NCBI GenBank assembly: GCA_020846715.1
Contig: JADLDK010000001.1
Coordinates: 62,001-126,000 of the forward strand
Origin: Armatimonadota bacterium
GTDB lineage: Bacteria; Armatimonadota; UBA5829; DSUL01
Length of the DNA: 64,000 bases
Reading direction: 5' to 3'
A program made the translations under genes and the position numbers. A model generated the notes under the pieces. The model made no database searches. It was not told where the DNA came from and saw nothing but the letters and a program-made list of their open reading frames with translations. Positions 20,101 to 29,543 of this stretch are shown in pieces; the first letter of the stretch is position 1, and every line of letters begins with the position of its first letter.

Positions 20101-20208
20101 ACAGTCTCGAGCACTGGATACCGGAACACAAGTTGCCAAGAGAGCAATCACCATTGTTGCGCGCCACACAGTCGCTGGACGGCGCAGTCCAGGGAGAAGA
20201 GAGTGCAT
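17170..20208 (-). CDS. Secreted heparinase II/III-like polysaccharide lyase
   Basis: A 1012-aa protein with a signal peptide (hydrophobic core VIALLATCVPVSSA). Residues about 105-150 contain two CxxC pairs (CLNCGSK and CPSCGAVF), suggesting a structural zinc ribbon. An all-alpha toroid (about 160-530) is followed by a heparinase II/III-like beta-sheet domain (about 550-900) with HHGHADRLNIGMYAFG and SHNTVIVDG, the segments that contain the expected active-site His and Tyr in this family. Such enzymes cleave uronic-acid polysaccharides by beta-elimination; the polymer is not known. ATG 20208 is preferred over 20244 because a -10 TATAAT lies only seven bases upstream, which would make the mRNA leaderless. 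It is divergent from the NHL-type gene. Confidence 0.85.
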   Translation of the reverse strand: MHSLLPGLRRPATVWRATMVIALLATCVPVSSARDCGGIYTAQRIANTRRNCSRYGWARDLKAKALEAARPWKDMSDEALWRMVPGQDLPRCIDVSWDYNLEPHRVGCLNCGSKIDGFGNYPYRPDIPARTWKLTCPSCGAVFPTNDFGKYYQSAIDEHGLFNPAKGDRSLLFNTDHPDPSDPLHTYGVDDGFGYKAADGRTYKFVGYYTWKLWRELLGGLQRLSEAYLYTGDKTYARKAAIILDRIADVYPSMDWKTYADMGWYHSDGSSHKGKIEGCIWETGVVRWMADSYDMILSGTVDNPELYAFLSDRAKAYALPRPKGTRDLFVANVDDNILRCAAQAIKDGRIRGNEGMHQSAMAALATALNTDPETSQWLDYIFAPEGGAIPGVIVGKIDRDGFGGEGAPGYSLLWNSVIADLAERLATFPAYNRHSIFRDFPQFRRSYTSAWRACVLGLSTPSIGDSGATGLLAAINVDPERMARGFYYLRDAEIARATWEANGKSAKGLHGTVFDPDPEKLAEDIEKAAKSQTQQSVSSRNLAGFGLADLESGGAKDGTALWLYYGRMDHHGHADRLNIGMYAFGVDLAPDLGYPEFAADWPHRYAWTNNTLSHNTVIVDGAPQERNLSGRPLWFRQFDGIGAAQIESPGVYPGTSLYGRTIALVQSPGGAYGVDIFRVAGGKEHVFSFHGPPGPLAADGLSLTAQPRGTYAGPNIAFASLDAAVPLGFSFLYNVSRDTRPSSSFALDWKAEAGYRSVIDKDDIHLRLHSLTSLSEVALADGDPPQNKPGNPRRIRYALLKRSGQNLASAFVSILEPYKQKPFIDRASSLLVSGSDSSRAVRVALKDGSVDCILSSVDGQRIEAGGITTDASLAFLRFSNGRIKQAALFGGTSLQYGDFTLNAQAPIRGKVVKWDEGLNGKGRIWVQADIADAGALTGEQIVIENDGALNACYDIRSVIRDGKLWCVDCGDVSFVRGYLDASNYDKGFTYNFNSGAGFTIYNSAEWTAKPER

Positions 20209-20214
20209 AACGCG

Positions 20215-20244
20215 ATTATACAGCGGAGAGATGGGGAGAATCAA
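20215..20244 (-). promoter_or_regulatory. Promoter giving a leaderless heparinase mRNA
   Basis: On the minus strand TTGATT (20244-20239), an 18-bp spacer and a perfect TATAAT (20220-20215) place the start of transcription at or next to the A of the ATG at 20208. No Shine-Dalgarno site precedes that ATG, consistent with leaderless translation. Confidence 0.6.
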
Positions 20245-20266
20245 TTTCGCAATGCTGAAGCTCTAC

Positions 20267-20295
20267 TTGACCGGCTGCCGCCGCAGAGTTACCAT
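20267..20295 (+). promoter_or_regulatory. Promoter for the NHL-type secreted protein
   Basis: TTGACC (20267-20272), 17-bp spacing and TACCAT (20290-20295) give a probable sigma-70 promoter. It predicts a leader of about 35 nt before the GTG at 20338. The -10 is covered by the operator-like sequence at 20289-20309. Confidence 0.55.
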
Positions 20296-20309
20296 AACTG
20301 TTACAACTC
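20289..20309 (+). promoter_or_regulatory. Operator-like sequence shared with the GH36-like gene promoter
   Basis: The sequence fits TTACCAnAAnTGTTACnAC plus TC, matching 62191-62211 at 18 of 21 positions. Here it overlaps the -10 and start region of the plus-strand promoter. It contains GTTAC in direct repeat and GTTA-CCA-TAAC as a short palindrome. Confidence 0.45.
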
Positions 20310-20337
20310 AGATCATGTTCAGTCGAGGTATCGAACA

Positions 20338-22803
20338 GTGCTGTATTCAAATTGGAAGCCGCTGATTGTTCTGTATCTTCTGATAGGAGCGATTCCCTGT
20401 CAGATACGCGCTGACCGTATCTACATCTCGCCGGGAGGCCCGGCGGTCCCCACAGGCGCGACGCAGGCCTTTGCCGTTGTCCGGTACAGCGACGACGGTG
20501 GAGTCGCCGTCGAAGAAGAGAGCGTGATCTGGGAGTGTGACCCTTCTATCGGCACGATAGCGCCCGACGGGATACTGACCGCAATAGCCAGCCCGGCTTA
20601 TAGCTTTTTCGGCGTTCATGCGACTGCGCACGATGGATTAGAGGCATGGGCGACAGTTTCGGTAGTCGCGCCGGCTATCACTGGCGGGCTGAAGAGCGGC
20701 AGTAGCTGGGGAACGGGATCTCCTGAACACGTCGGCGCAATAGCGGGCGTTGCATTCGACGCGAACAATGTCCTTTACATCAGCGACAGCAAAAACAATC
20801 GCGTCGTCAAGTTCGACGAAGATATGCAGCCGGTGATGTCCTGGCGATACGTCACTGGTTCTCCCCCGGCGCCCGCCCAACCGAGCGGGTTGCTCGTGGA
20901 TGGCCGAGGCCACTTGTACGCGAACTTTTCGGGGACACTGGTCGAGTTCACACAAAGTGGTGACGTAGTCTCCACACGTCCGGCCGGCGGATCGAAAATG
21001 GTTTTCGGTCCGGATGGCTCCATCTACGCCTGCGACACGGTAACTATCCGCAGGTTGCAGAATCCGGACCTGCCGAATACACAGTTTCTGAACGTGACTT
21101 CCGGCAACTCCTGTGGCGTAGACGCTGAGGGTTTTGTCTACGCGGTCCACACGTCGCAGCACACGATCACTAAACACACGTCTTCAGGGACCCAGCTAGC
21201 TCTCTGGCAAGGCAGCTACATCAACACTCCACTGGATGTCTGCCAGACCGGTGACGGCGGCATAGTCGTTCTCGGCGCGACGTCCATTACAAAACTGGAC
21301 ACCTCCGGGGCACTCCTCGGACAGGAGACTCTTCAGCCAGCGTACCGTTTCACAGCGCTGTATCCGGACCCAACCGGCATAGTCTGGGGTTTGGACCTGT
21401 TTGATAAAACGTGGCTTGCGGGCTTTACATCTCCAGGATCGGCCTGGTATCAGATTTCGTTTCCACGACCCTTGCACAATCTCTACTCTCCGGCAGACGT
21501 CGCCCGCGCTCCAGATGGGCGGCTGTTCATCGTTGACACAGAAGACGACACCTGCAAGATATTCCACCCGGATGGCCGGTTCATCCAGGCGATTGCTACT
21601 CCACCGCAGAAATCGTTAGCTCCGGGAGTGCGAGCAGTCAGCGTCGGTCCAGATGGTAGCTTCTACGTTGCAACGGCAGACAGTGTGTGCAAGTTCTCTG
21701 CGGGCGGGAACCCTGTATGGATGCTTCCTTGGATCGCCCATGCGCTGACAACTAACAGCGACGGGGATGTCTTTGTTGCGCGCTATCTGGATAACGCGAT
21801 CTACCAGTACTCCTCCGATGGACAGTATCTGCGGACGTTTGGCGGGCCGGGTTATGTGTTCCCTGCTGTGCACACGGTTGGCGGCATCAAAGTTGATAGC
21901 GACGGCAATCTCTACGAGTCCCGCTATCAAGACAGGGTCGTTCGCAAGTATGCGCCGACAGGGGCGCTGCTGGCAAGCTTCAATCTCACCGATCCAAACA
22001 TCTTCCTGGGTCAGGTGAATCCGGGGGCGCTCGCGCTGACTGAGGGGCGGCTATTTATTGACAGCAGCACAGGCGGGATCGTCCAGATGCGTCTGGATCA
22101 ACACTATGAGACGGCAGCGTATCTCGACGCGCTAAGCGCCGATGCCGATCCGGCGGGAACGCTTTACACCTTGTACGGAGCCCGTCTCAGAGAATATTCT
22201 GTGCTGCCAGTAGTTACCACTCCGGGCGCAGCGAGACAACTCCCGGCGGGTACGCCATTTGTCCTTACGGACGTGGTTTCAGGCGCAGGTGTGGCTGACA
22301 TCGGCGTCTCGGGCGCACTCCAGGACCCTATGGGATCAAGCGGTATCCGGTGCCAAGGTCTGTCCTTTGGCAACAGACGCTACTCTGTTACTGGAACAAT
22401 TTCGGTGAAGAATGGCGAAGCGCTGATGACAGCGCTGCAACCAGAATCAGTCGGTAATGTGACCGTTCGACCGCTGTTCGTACCCCTCTCCCATCTTGGA
22501 GGTGGCGCCTCTGGTCTGCAGGGTCCGGTATCGGTGAAACCGGGATCGGCGGGAGGCCCGAGTCAGGTTGGAATGCTGGTGAAGACCTTTGGACGGGTGC
22601 AATCTGTGGATACGGCTAGCCGGACAATCGTTCTGGAAGACCCGGACGGATCTACGGCCAAATGCGTGTACAGCCCCCGCATAACCGCAAGCGGCGCGTG
22701 GAGCTACGCCATTATCACCGGGGTATGCGCGGTGGACCAGGTCGGCGAAGAGCTGCGCCCGCTGATCCTTGTGCGCACTCAGACCGACATCCAGGCGTGG
22801 TAA
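20338..22803 (+). CDS. Secreted NHL-type beta-propeller protein with C-terminal OB-like module
   Basis: The GTG at 20338 has GAGG nine bases upstream and starts a signal peptide (PLIVLYLLIGAIPCQIRA); upstream frame is open but overlaps the divergent promoter. Residues about 30-115 form an Ig/Big-like domain (VRYSDDGGVAVEEESVIWEC). Residues about 130-620 contain at least ten NHL-type blades of about 40-45 residues, with VDxxGNLYxxDxxNxRVxKFxxxG motifs such as NNVLYISDSKNNRVVKFD, and VDSDGNLYESRYQDRVVRKY. The last 150 residues carry the double OB-like module (YSVTGTISV, VGMLVKTFGRVQSVD, ITGVCAVDQVGEELRP). A ligand-binding extracellular role is likely, but the ligand is unknown. It is divergent from the heparinase-like gene. 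Confidence 0.8.
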   Translation: MLYSNWKPLIVLYLLIGAIPCQIRADRIYISPGGPAVPTGATQAFAVVRYSDDGGVAVEEESVIWECDPSIGTIAPDGILTAIASPAYSFFGVHATAHDGLEAWATVSVVAPAITGGLKSGSSWGTGSPEHVGAIAGVAFDANNVLYISDSKNNRVVKFDEDMQPVMSWRYVTGSPPAPAQPSGLLVDGRGHLYANFSGTLVEFTQSGDVVSTRPAGGSKMVFGPDGSIYACDTVTIRRLQNPDLPNTQFLNVTSGNSCGVDAEGFVYAVHTSQHTITKHTSSGTQLALWQGSYINTPLDVCQTGDGGIVVLGATSITKLDTSGALLGQETLQPAYRFTALYPDPTGIVWGLDLFDKTWLAGFTSPGSAWYQISFPRPLHNLYSPADVARAPDGRLFIVDTEDDTCKIFHPDGRFIQAIATPPQKSLAPGVRAVSVGPDGSFYVATADSVCKFSAGGNPVWMLPWIAHALTTNSDGDVFVARYLDNAIYQYSSDGQYLRTFGGPGYVFPAVHTVGGIKVDSDGNLYESRYQDRVVRKYAPTGALLASFNLTDPNIFLGQVNPGALALTEGRLFIDSSTGGIVQMRLDQHYETAAYLDALSADADPAGTLYTLYGARLREYSVLPVVTTPGAARQLPAGTPFVLTDVVSGAGVADIGVSGALQDPMGSSGIRCQGLSFGNRRYSVTGTISVKNGEALMTALQPESVGNVTVRPLFVPLSHLGGGASGLQGPVSVKPGSAGGPSQVGMLVKTFGRVQSVDTASRTIVLEDPDGSTAKCVYSPRITASGAWSYAIITGVCAVDQVGEELRPLILVRTQTDIQAW

Positions 22804-22850
22804 AGGCGTAAAAGGTACAAAGGAATAGCGCAGGCACTTCTTGAAGACCT

Positions 22851-24503
22851 GTGGACATGCAGGCATTAGAAGTTCGCAGAGTTTATGAGTGGGGCTTCGT
22901 CTCATCGGCGCCGCGGAGACCGGTGGACACGGAGTTTTCGATGGTGGCGCGTCACGAGGACGGAACGGAGTGGGTGGTTCCGGGGTTCTGGGCTGGCGGT
23001 GAGGTCTGGCGCGTGCGGTTCGCCCCGCAAAGGTCCGGGAAGCACTCTGTTCGCACTGTCTGCAGCGATTCCACAGAGAGCGGGCTGCACGGCTTTGAGT
23101 CCGAGTTTGTCGCTGTTGATTACGCTGGAGACAACCCACTTCTAAGGAAAGGCCCGCTGCGGGTGGCTGCTGACCGGCGCCATTTTGAGCACGAGGACGG
23201 ATCTCCATTTCTGTGGCTGGGCGATACGTGGTGGATGGGGCTGAGTAAGCGGATGGACTGGCCGCGCGGCTTTCAGACGCTGGCGATGGACCGAGCGGAG
23301 AAGGGTTACAACCTCATACAGATTGTCGCCGGCCCCTACCCCGATATGACAGCGTTCGATGCGCGCGCCGCCAACGAAGCCGGATTCGCATGGACGGCGG
23401 ATTTCGGGGAGATCAACCCGGAGTATTACAACTTCGCTGACCGCAGGATCGCGTATCTGGTGGAGAGTGGTCTTGTGCCCGCGATTGTCGCCTGCTGGGG
23501 CTATCACCTGCTGGAGATGGGCATAGACAAGGTGAAGCGTCACTGGCGCAACTTGATTGCCCGGTACGGCGCTTACCCTGTGGTGTGGATTCTGGCGGGA
23601 GAGACGGGAATGCCGTTCTACCTGTCCGAGACGAAAGAGGCGGATACAGAAAAGTTGCGTGAGGCGTGGACGGAGGTCGCCCGCTACGTGCGGGAGGTAG
23701 ATCCGTTTCATCGTCCGCTTACCGCCCATCCACGCCAGGACGGCAGGCTTGAAGTGGTGGACGATTCGGTTCTTGACTTCGATATGCTGCAGACCGGCCA
23801 CGGCGACCGCGTGAGCCTTCCCCATACAGTCGCAGCAGTGAGCAGATCTCGCGCCGCAGAGCCACAAATGCCTACGCTGGTGGGCGAAGTCTGCTATGAG
23901 GGAATTGGCGAATCCTGCCGGCAGGAAGTGCAGCGTATGCTGTTCTGGACGAGCATGCTGAGCGGAGCCGCCGGGCATACCTACGGCGCAAACGGCATCT
24001 GGCAGGTCAACACACCCGAGCAGCCTTATGGCCCTTCTCCCCATGGACTGGCGTGGGGTGGTCCTTCCTGGCAGGACGCGGCTCAGCTTCCCGGATCGCG
24101 GCAGATCGGGCTCGGGAAGCGGCTGCTGGAGCGCTTTGAATGGTGGAAGATGGAGCCTCACCCGGAATGGGTCAAGGGGCGATACACTGATGAAAGCCCC
24201 ATGGGCGCTTACGCGGCGGGAATCCCTGGCAAACTGCGAATTGTCTACTGGCCTTCAGCTTTCGCGGCGGACACCATTCAGGGAATTGAGCCTGGCGTGC
24301 AGTACCGAGCTTACCTCTTCAGCCCAATCAACGCAGAAGAGATTGACCTGGGCGAGATTACCCCAGATGACAACGGCGTATGGAAAATGCCGCTGGGTGC
24401 AGCGGGATGGCACGTAATGCCAATTTTCCAGGACTGGGTTCTCGTGATGGAAGTGGAAAGCTGCTTGGAACTGTGGTCAGCGACACGGTTCCAGCTTCAT
24501 TGA
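22851..24503 (+). CDS. DUF4038-type glycoside hydrolase, GH140-like
   Basis: Residues about 8-90 match the DUF5060 beta domain that precedes this family. Residues about 100-430 match the DUF4038 TIM barrel, with DGSPFLWLGDTWWMGL, GYNLIQIVAGPYPD and PVVWILAGETGMP containing likely catalytic acids (Glu in AGET, and Glu in LVGEVCYEG). A small C-terminal beta domain completes it. Characterised relatives act on plant cell-wall side chains such as apiose in rhamnogalacturonan II; that specificity is not assured here. There is no signal peptide, so the enzyme is probably cytoplasmic and acts on imported oligosaccharides. It starts 47 bp after the NHL gene (GTG 22851 or ATG 22857) and is likely co-transcribed with it. 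Confidence 0.88.
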   Translation: MDMQALEVRRVYEWGFVSSAPRRPVDTEFSMVARHEDGTEWVVPGFWAGGEVWRVRFAPQRSGKHSVRTVCSDSTESGLHGFESEFVAVDYAGDNPLLRKGPLRVAADRRHFEHEDGSPFLWLGDTWWMGLSKRMDWPRGFQTLAMDRAEKGYNLIQIVAGPYPDMTAFDARAANEAGFAWTADFGEINPEYYNFADRRIAYLVESGLVPAIVACWGYHLLEMGIDKVKRHWRNLIARYGAYPVVWILAGETGMPFYLSETKEADTEKLREAWTEVARYVREVDPFHRPLTAHPRQDGRLEVVDDSVLDFDMLQTGHGDRVSLPHTVAAVSRSRAAEPQMPTLVGEVCYEGIGESCRQEVQRMLFWTSMLSGAAGHTYGANGIWQVNTPEQPYGPSPHGLAWGGPSWQDAAQLPGSRQIGLGKRLLERFEWWKMEPHPEWVKGRYTDESPMGAYAAGIPGKLRIVYWPSAFAADTIQGIEPGVQYRAYLFSPINAEEIDLGEITPDDNGVWKMPLGAAGWHVMPIFQDWVLVMEVESCLELWSATRFQLH

Positions 24504-24508
24504 AAATA

Positions 24509-24549
24509 CGGCCTGCCCCTGAGAGAAACTCTCGCCCAGAGGCAGGCCG
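24509..24549. terminator. Bidirectional terminator-like hairpin
   Basis: CGGCCTGCC and GGCAGGCCG form a nine-base stem enclosing a second small stem GAGAG-AAA-CTCTC. It sits in the 67-bp gap between the convergent DUF4038 and propeller genes and could stop transcription from both sides, though there is no long T-run. Confidence 0.6.
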
Positions 24550-24570
24550 CAACGGCGGAATTGGGCCAAG

Positions 24571-27561
24571 TCAGTCTTTCTTGACCCAGCTATCGGCTGA
24601 GAACGCACCGATACCTGCGTAGCCCACGGCCTCAACATAGTCTCCGACCACAGGAAGCGGGCCAGCCGAGTAGCCGACACTAATGTCGTCCACGCGTGAG
24701 CCGTCGTTTATCCTGAAGGAAATGCTGCTCGGGATAGCCGTCACACGCCCGCTGATGCGCAGATACAGTCCGATGTTGTTGAGTCCCACGCTTCCAGGAT
24801 ATCCGCGCTCGCCGGTTTCCGGCGGTCCGGCTGAATAGAGGAATGGCGAGCCGCCGAGTTGGCTGCCGCGAACGTACAGTGGTTGTGGTGGCGCCGTGGC
24901 TCCGGTGATAGAGACGGACGGATCATACAGGCAGCGGCGCCCAAGGAAATGCCCCATCCTGCCGGTTACGGTGACAATCTTGCCTTTCGTAATACCGAGG
25001 GACAGACCACCGCCTTCGCTGTAGATGGTGATGCCGCTGGAACGATCCGGCTCCTGTACATAAGTGTAGTAGAAGCTGGCGTTGCGCGAGACGACTTTGC
25101 CAGTAAGCTGTACCCAGACGCCATCTGCAAGCTGTTTGGCATCCGCGATGCGCAGCGCGCCGGTAACTACCTTGATCCCGTCTGAGACTCCGACCGCGCT
25201 CCAATCCCCCGCGCGATTCTTCGCTCTCACGTAGAAGTAGTACGTCTGCCCGTTAACCAACGACAACCCAGTATGGGTAACGGACGCCGACGATCTGGAG
25301 GTCCAGCCAACGGTGTAGCCGCTTCCTGGATCAGTCGGAGAGGTCCCAATAGCGTACTCATAACCGTCAATTCCGCTGTCCGGATCGCTGGCAGTCCACG
25401 ATGCCCACAGCTGCGACGCATTTGTTGTGAACTGCCCCGCGTCCGTAACAACAGGCGTAGCCGGTGCTGTGTAGTCGTAATATCCGGTAATCTTCTTGAC
25501 GGACCGGTTGCTACTATCGCTGTAGGCGATATCAATCCGGTTGCCGTTGACGGCAATGCTGCTGTTCATCCCGGTGTAAAATGCGGTATCGAGCGAAAGC
25601 TTCCGCCAGGTAGAGCCGTCATACCAGGCGCACCGGAGCACCCTGTCTGTATTGTCGTAATAAGAGATGATCGGACGGTTCTGAATATCGAGAGCAAGAC
25701 TCGGGTACAGCCCTGTGCTTCCAGCAGCATCAACCGTTTGAGTTGACCAGGATTCGATTGGCCCCCTGGCGTACTTCAAATCTACCGGGCCGCTGTCCAG
25801 ATAGGCGACATGAGGCAGGTTAGAGGTATCGTAGGCGAGCGAAGGCCACTGAAACTGGACAGAGGTCGTGTCTATGGTCTGCGTGGTCCAGCTAGCACCC
25901 TGATTGTTGCTGTAGGCGATCAAGAGTTGATGGCCAAGCACGTCGGTATAGGCAATTCGGGGTTGTCCGGCCGTGTTCAGAGCAATGCGTGAATCGCCTC
26001 CCTTATGGCCCACCCCGTCAACGAGCACCTTCGTCCAGGCTCCGCCCGATTTGCGCGCAAAGCGCAGAGCAGAACCCGAAGTGATGTCAGCGTAGCTGAC
26101 GTAAATATCGCCTGTACTCCCCACAGTCAGAGACGAGTTACCCACGGTAGCCGTGTTGTCTACGATCTCCCAGTCGTTCCAGAAGTTCGGTCCTTGCGGT
26201 CCCTTAGCGACTCGAAGGGACCCGTCAATAGTATTTCTGTAGCTTGCGTAGACAGTGCCGTCCGGCGCGGTGTCAACAGACATGCTCCTGTTTGACCCTG
26301 GCCCTACATCCATTACCCCGTGGCGATAGCCGAGCACACTATTTTCGCGGACACGCAACTGTTCTGTGCCCGTGCTCCCGTAAGCTATCCAGCGTCCGTC
26401 GCGGGATATAGATATCCCGAATTCCCCAAAGAAACCGCCGTCGTCTATGAGTGTGCGATTCCAGCTTCCTGCGACGAAAGCTGTGTAGTAAAGCGAGTAC
26501 TGTGCCCTGAGCGTCCCTGCAGAGTTCATAGCGAAAAAAGGCGATCCGGAGTTGTTAAACGCAAACCCAATACTCTGCAAAACCCCAGGAGTGCTGGATG
26601 TCACCCAGGATGAGGAGTTATTTATCTTGCGGAAGTAGTATATCTGGCCGTTAATAGCCGCTCCGACTCCCAGAACGCCACTGGGGCTCATATCCACACT
26701 GAGCGCATCCGCCGCGCCTGCTGAAGTGATATCTTCCCATTTCCACAGCGCGCTTTCAATCCAGGCATGGCGCACACGATGGTTCGTGTAGTCGCTGTAA
26801 ATGATGTGAGGATTCCCGCTGGAGTCTAACTCAATACTGTTTGGAAACCCAACCTGAGCAGGATTGCCATCGACCGTGATACGGATCCAGGAAGCTCCGG
26901 ACTTGTAGGCGTATTTAAGAGTGTCTGCATCCTGGTCCCAGAAAGAAATGCGAGGTTTGTCCGAAGAATCCAGCACTAACGAACACCACTCCCACGGAAT
27001 CTTACCAGAATGATAGATGGTGGGAGCCACAGTCTCCAGTGTCCAGACACCACCGGAGCGCACTCCGAACCGATACGCTTGAATATCTGCGTCGTAGTAA
27101 GCCAGACGCAGTTTGCCATCCGAGCCAAATCGAAGTGATGGAGAACCCACGCGACCCGCGACGTCCTGGAAGTGCCAGCCTGATGCATCCTTGTAGGCAT
27201 AATCATAGCTGACTCCGTTACACGCGATATGAGGGTATCCGGCAGAATCAATACGAAGGGAGGTTGGCGAAATCGAAGACAGCACACGAAGCTGAGGGAG
27301 AGACTGCGTGATCCATTTCGTGCCATTGTAGTAGGCGTACATGACAATGTTGCCAGCGCTGTAGTTGACGTAGGAGATGTGGGCGCGGTTGGACGGATCG
27401 AAATCCATAGAGACGCCATTGAGCAGCTGGTCCACTTCCTGGACCGTTTCAGGATCGCCAAACTGGATCGAAGGAGCTGCAGAAAGTCCACCGAGAGAAA
27501 CAGCAGCAAGCAGCGGTGTGAGCGCGCAGAACAACGCAGGAAAAACTCTAAATCGAAGCAA
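24571..27561 (-). CDS. Secreted BNR-like propeller protein with FN3 and OB-like modules
   Basis: The TTG at 27561 has GGAGG five bases upstream and starts a signal peptide (FPALFCALTPLLAAVSLGGLSA); upstream in-frame ATG at 27669 would bury it. Residues about 40-710 contain roughly 14 repeats of 45-50 residues with the pattern S-x-L-D-S-x-G-x-P-x-I-x-Y-x-D, then a predicted YA-x-x-S-G-x-W, as in BNR/sialidase-type propellers, but no sialidase catalytic set is visible. A fibronectin III domain follows (about 725-815; YEYAIGTSPTDPG). The C-terminus (about 830-996) is the double OB-like module, with EPDRSSGITIY and SVGLNNIGLYLRISGRVT. It is the third gene of a unit behind two pseudopilins (157-bp gap). 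Confidence 0.8.
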   Translation of the reverse strand: MLRFRVFPALFCALTPLLAAVSLGGLSAAPSIQFGDPETVQEVDQLLNGVSMDFDPSNRAHISYVNYSAGNIVMYAYYNGTKWITQSLPQLRVLSSISPTSLRIDSAGYPHIACNGVSYDYAYKDASGWHFQDVAGRVGSPSLRFGSDGKLRLAYYDADIQAYRFGVRSGGVWTLETVAPTIYHSGKIPWEWCSLVLDSSDKPRISFWDQDADTLKYAYKSGASWIRITVDGNPAQVGFPNSIELDSSGNPHIIYSDYTNHRVRHAWIESALWKWEDITSAGAADALSVDMSPSGVLGVGAAINGQIYYFRKINNSSSWVTSSTPGVLQSIGFAFNNSGSPFFAMNSAGTLRAQYSLYYTAFVAGSWNRTLIDDGGFFGEFGISISRDGRWIAYGSTGTEQLRVRENSVLGYRHGVMDVGPGSNRSMSVDTAPDGTVYASYRNTIDGSLRVAKGPQGPNFWNDWEIVDNTATVGNSSLTVGSTGDIYVSYADITSGSALRFARKSGGAWTKVLVDGVGHKGGDSRIALNTAGQPRIAYTDVLGHQLLIAYSNNQGASWTTQTIDTTSVQFQWPSLAYDTSNLPHVAYLDSGPVDLKYARGPIESWSTQTVDAAGSTGLYPSLALDIQNRPIISYYDNTDRVLRCAWYDGSTWRKLSLDTAFYTGMNSSIAVNGNRIDIAYSDSSNRSVKKITGYYDYTAPATPVVTDAGQFTTNASQLWASWTASDPDSGIDGYEYAIGTSPTDPGSGYTVGWTSRSSASVTHTGLSLVNGQTYYFYVRAKNRAGDWSAVGVSDGIKVVTGALRIADAKQLADGVWVQLTGKVVSRNASFYYTYVQEPDRSSGITIYSEGGGLSLGITKGKIVTVTGRMGHFLGRRCLYDPSVSITGATAPPQPLYVRGSQLGGSPFLYSAGPPETGERGYPGSVGLNNIGLYLRISGRVTAIPSSISFRINDGSRVDDISVGYSAGPLPVVGDYVEAVGYAGIGAFSADSWVKKD

Positions 27562-27717
27562 TACACCCTCCCGACTCGACCTGGCAGCCGGAACAATTCT
27601 GACGGCGTGGCTGACCAGACAGAGTGCGCGACCGGCCCTTGACTGCTCGACGTCGCGATACGACGTCATTGTACCATGATCTCCGGCCTGAGACGTAAGA
27701 CTTTCTAGCAGAGCTCC

Positions 27718-28569
<852 letters not shown>

Positions 28570-28599
28570 TGAAACACAACTCCTGCGAATAGAATTATA

Positions 28600-29400
28600 T
28601 CAATACCGCGAATAGGGCATCCATTGCCCATTTCTGTGCTCTGTATCGAGCTGCTTGTACGGCTTCCATTTCGCGTGACCGTCCAGGTAGGCTACACATG
28701 TACCGTCGTAGTGCACGTGGTTCGGATTGTCCTGTAAGTTGCCCGGGTGCGCATCAAACACCGAATCATTCATTCCAGCAGACCAGACTACCGGGGAGGT
28801 ATCTTCCCGGTTTCGAGCCTCCTGAATGAGCAGCATTATCTGCGCAGGGTCAATATTTCCACGCACGCTGTCCATCGGTGTAGCCCCGCTACCGTCCGGA
28901 TTTCCCGTTGAAAAGCGGCCGTTCATAGAGTAGGACAACGGCATGTCCTTGATGGACTTACCAGCCGGCGGATCCCAGTAGTCCGGGTTAGCGGCCCTCT
29001 TCACATCCTGCGGACAAAGATAGACCCTGGCAGCTTTCACGTACGGCCAGATCTGTCCGGCCTCTGGATAGACCCAGTTGGCCTTCGGCATCTGCGCAGT
29101 CGCCTGCGGAGGTTTGCATCCTGCCCAGTTCGGCCAGTCTCCACTCCACCCCGGAGTTGGAAGATAGCCCTTGTTGTCATTGGCATACATGACCATGGCC
29201 TTGGCAAGCTGCGCCATGTTGCTGGTGCACTTCGCGACGTTGGCGCGCATGCGCACGCGTGAGAACACAGGGAACAGAATGGCAGCCAGAATAGCGATGA
29301 TCGCAATCACCACTAACAACTCTATCAGCGTGAAACCCTTAGACGACCGTCTGAAGGGCGCGGACCAGGCATAGAGCCGCAGATTTCTTGAAAAAGCCAC
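28600..29400 (-). CDS. Type II secretion/type IV pilin-like pseudopilin (first copy)
   Basis: A 266-aa protein with a 21-residue basic leader, then [20 protein letters not shown], then a mostly beta, Gly/Pro-rich globular domain with MYANDNKGYLP. It ends with HYDGTCVAYLDGHAKW, an H-x9-DG-type signature. Such proteins are inserted in the inner membrane and assembled by a type II secretion or pilus-like machine; no assembly ATPase or secretin is encoded nearby, so the machine must be elsewhere. The GTG start is six bases from GGAG. It shares about 35-40% visible identity with the next gene and forms a unit with it. Confidence 0.93.
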   Translation of the reverse strand: MAFSRNLRLYAWSAPFRRSSKGFTLIELLVVIAIIAILAAILFPVFSRVRMRANVAKCTSNMAQLAKAMVMYANDNKGYLPTPGWSGDWPNWAGCKPPQATAQMPKANWVYPEAGQIWPYVKAARVYLCPQDVKRAANPDYWDPPAGKSIKDMPLSYSMNGRFSTGNPDGSGATPMDSVRGNIDPAQIMLLIQEARNREDTSPVVWSAGMNDSVFDAHPGNLQDNPNHVHYDGTCVAYLDGHAKWKPYKQLDTEHRNGQWMPYSRY

Positions 29401-29432
29401 AATCGACTCCGAAAAGACTACCTTCTTCCTCT

Positions 29433-29461
29433 AAGGTACAGCAAAGCGCGGCTTGTGTCAA
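29433..29461 (-). promoter_or_regulatory. Promoter of the pseudopilin operon
   Basis: On the minus strand, TTGACA (29461-29456), a 17-bp spacer and TACCTT (29438-29433) give a consensus -35 with a weak -10, about 30 nt ahead of the GTG at 29400. Confidence 0.5.
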
Positions 29462-29543
29462 GCTGACGACTTGTGATACCGCTTGAAACCACATTCCCCG
29501 AGATAGAGAACTGTGCGTCTCCCATGTGGTATCCTTAGGCGCT

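Noticed and set aside
26976-27596. Alternative 206-codon frame within the propeller gene
   Set aside because: It is a shifted frame of the same region; the TTG-initiated frame has a signal peptide and repeats.
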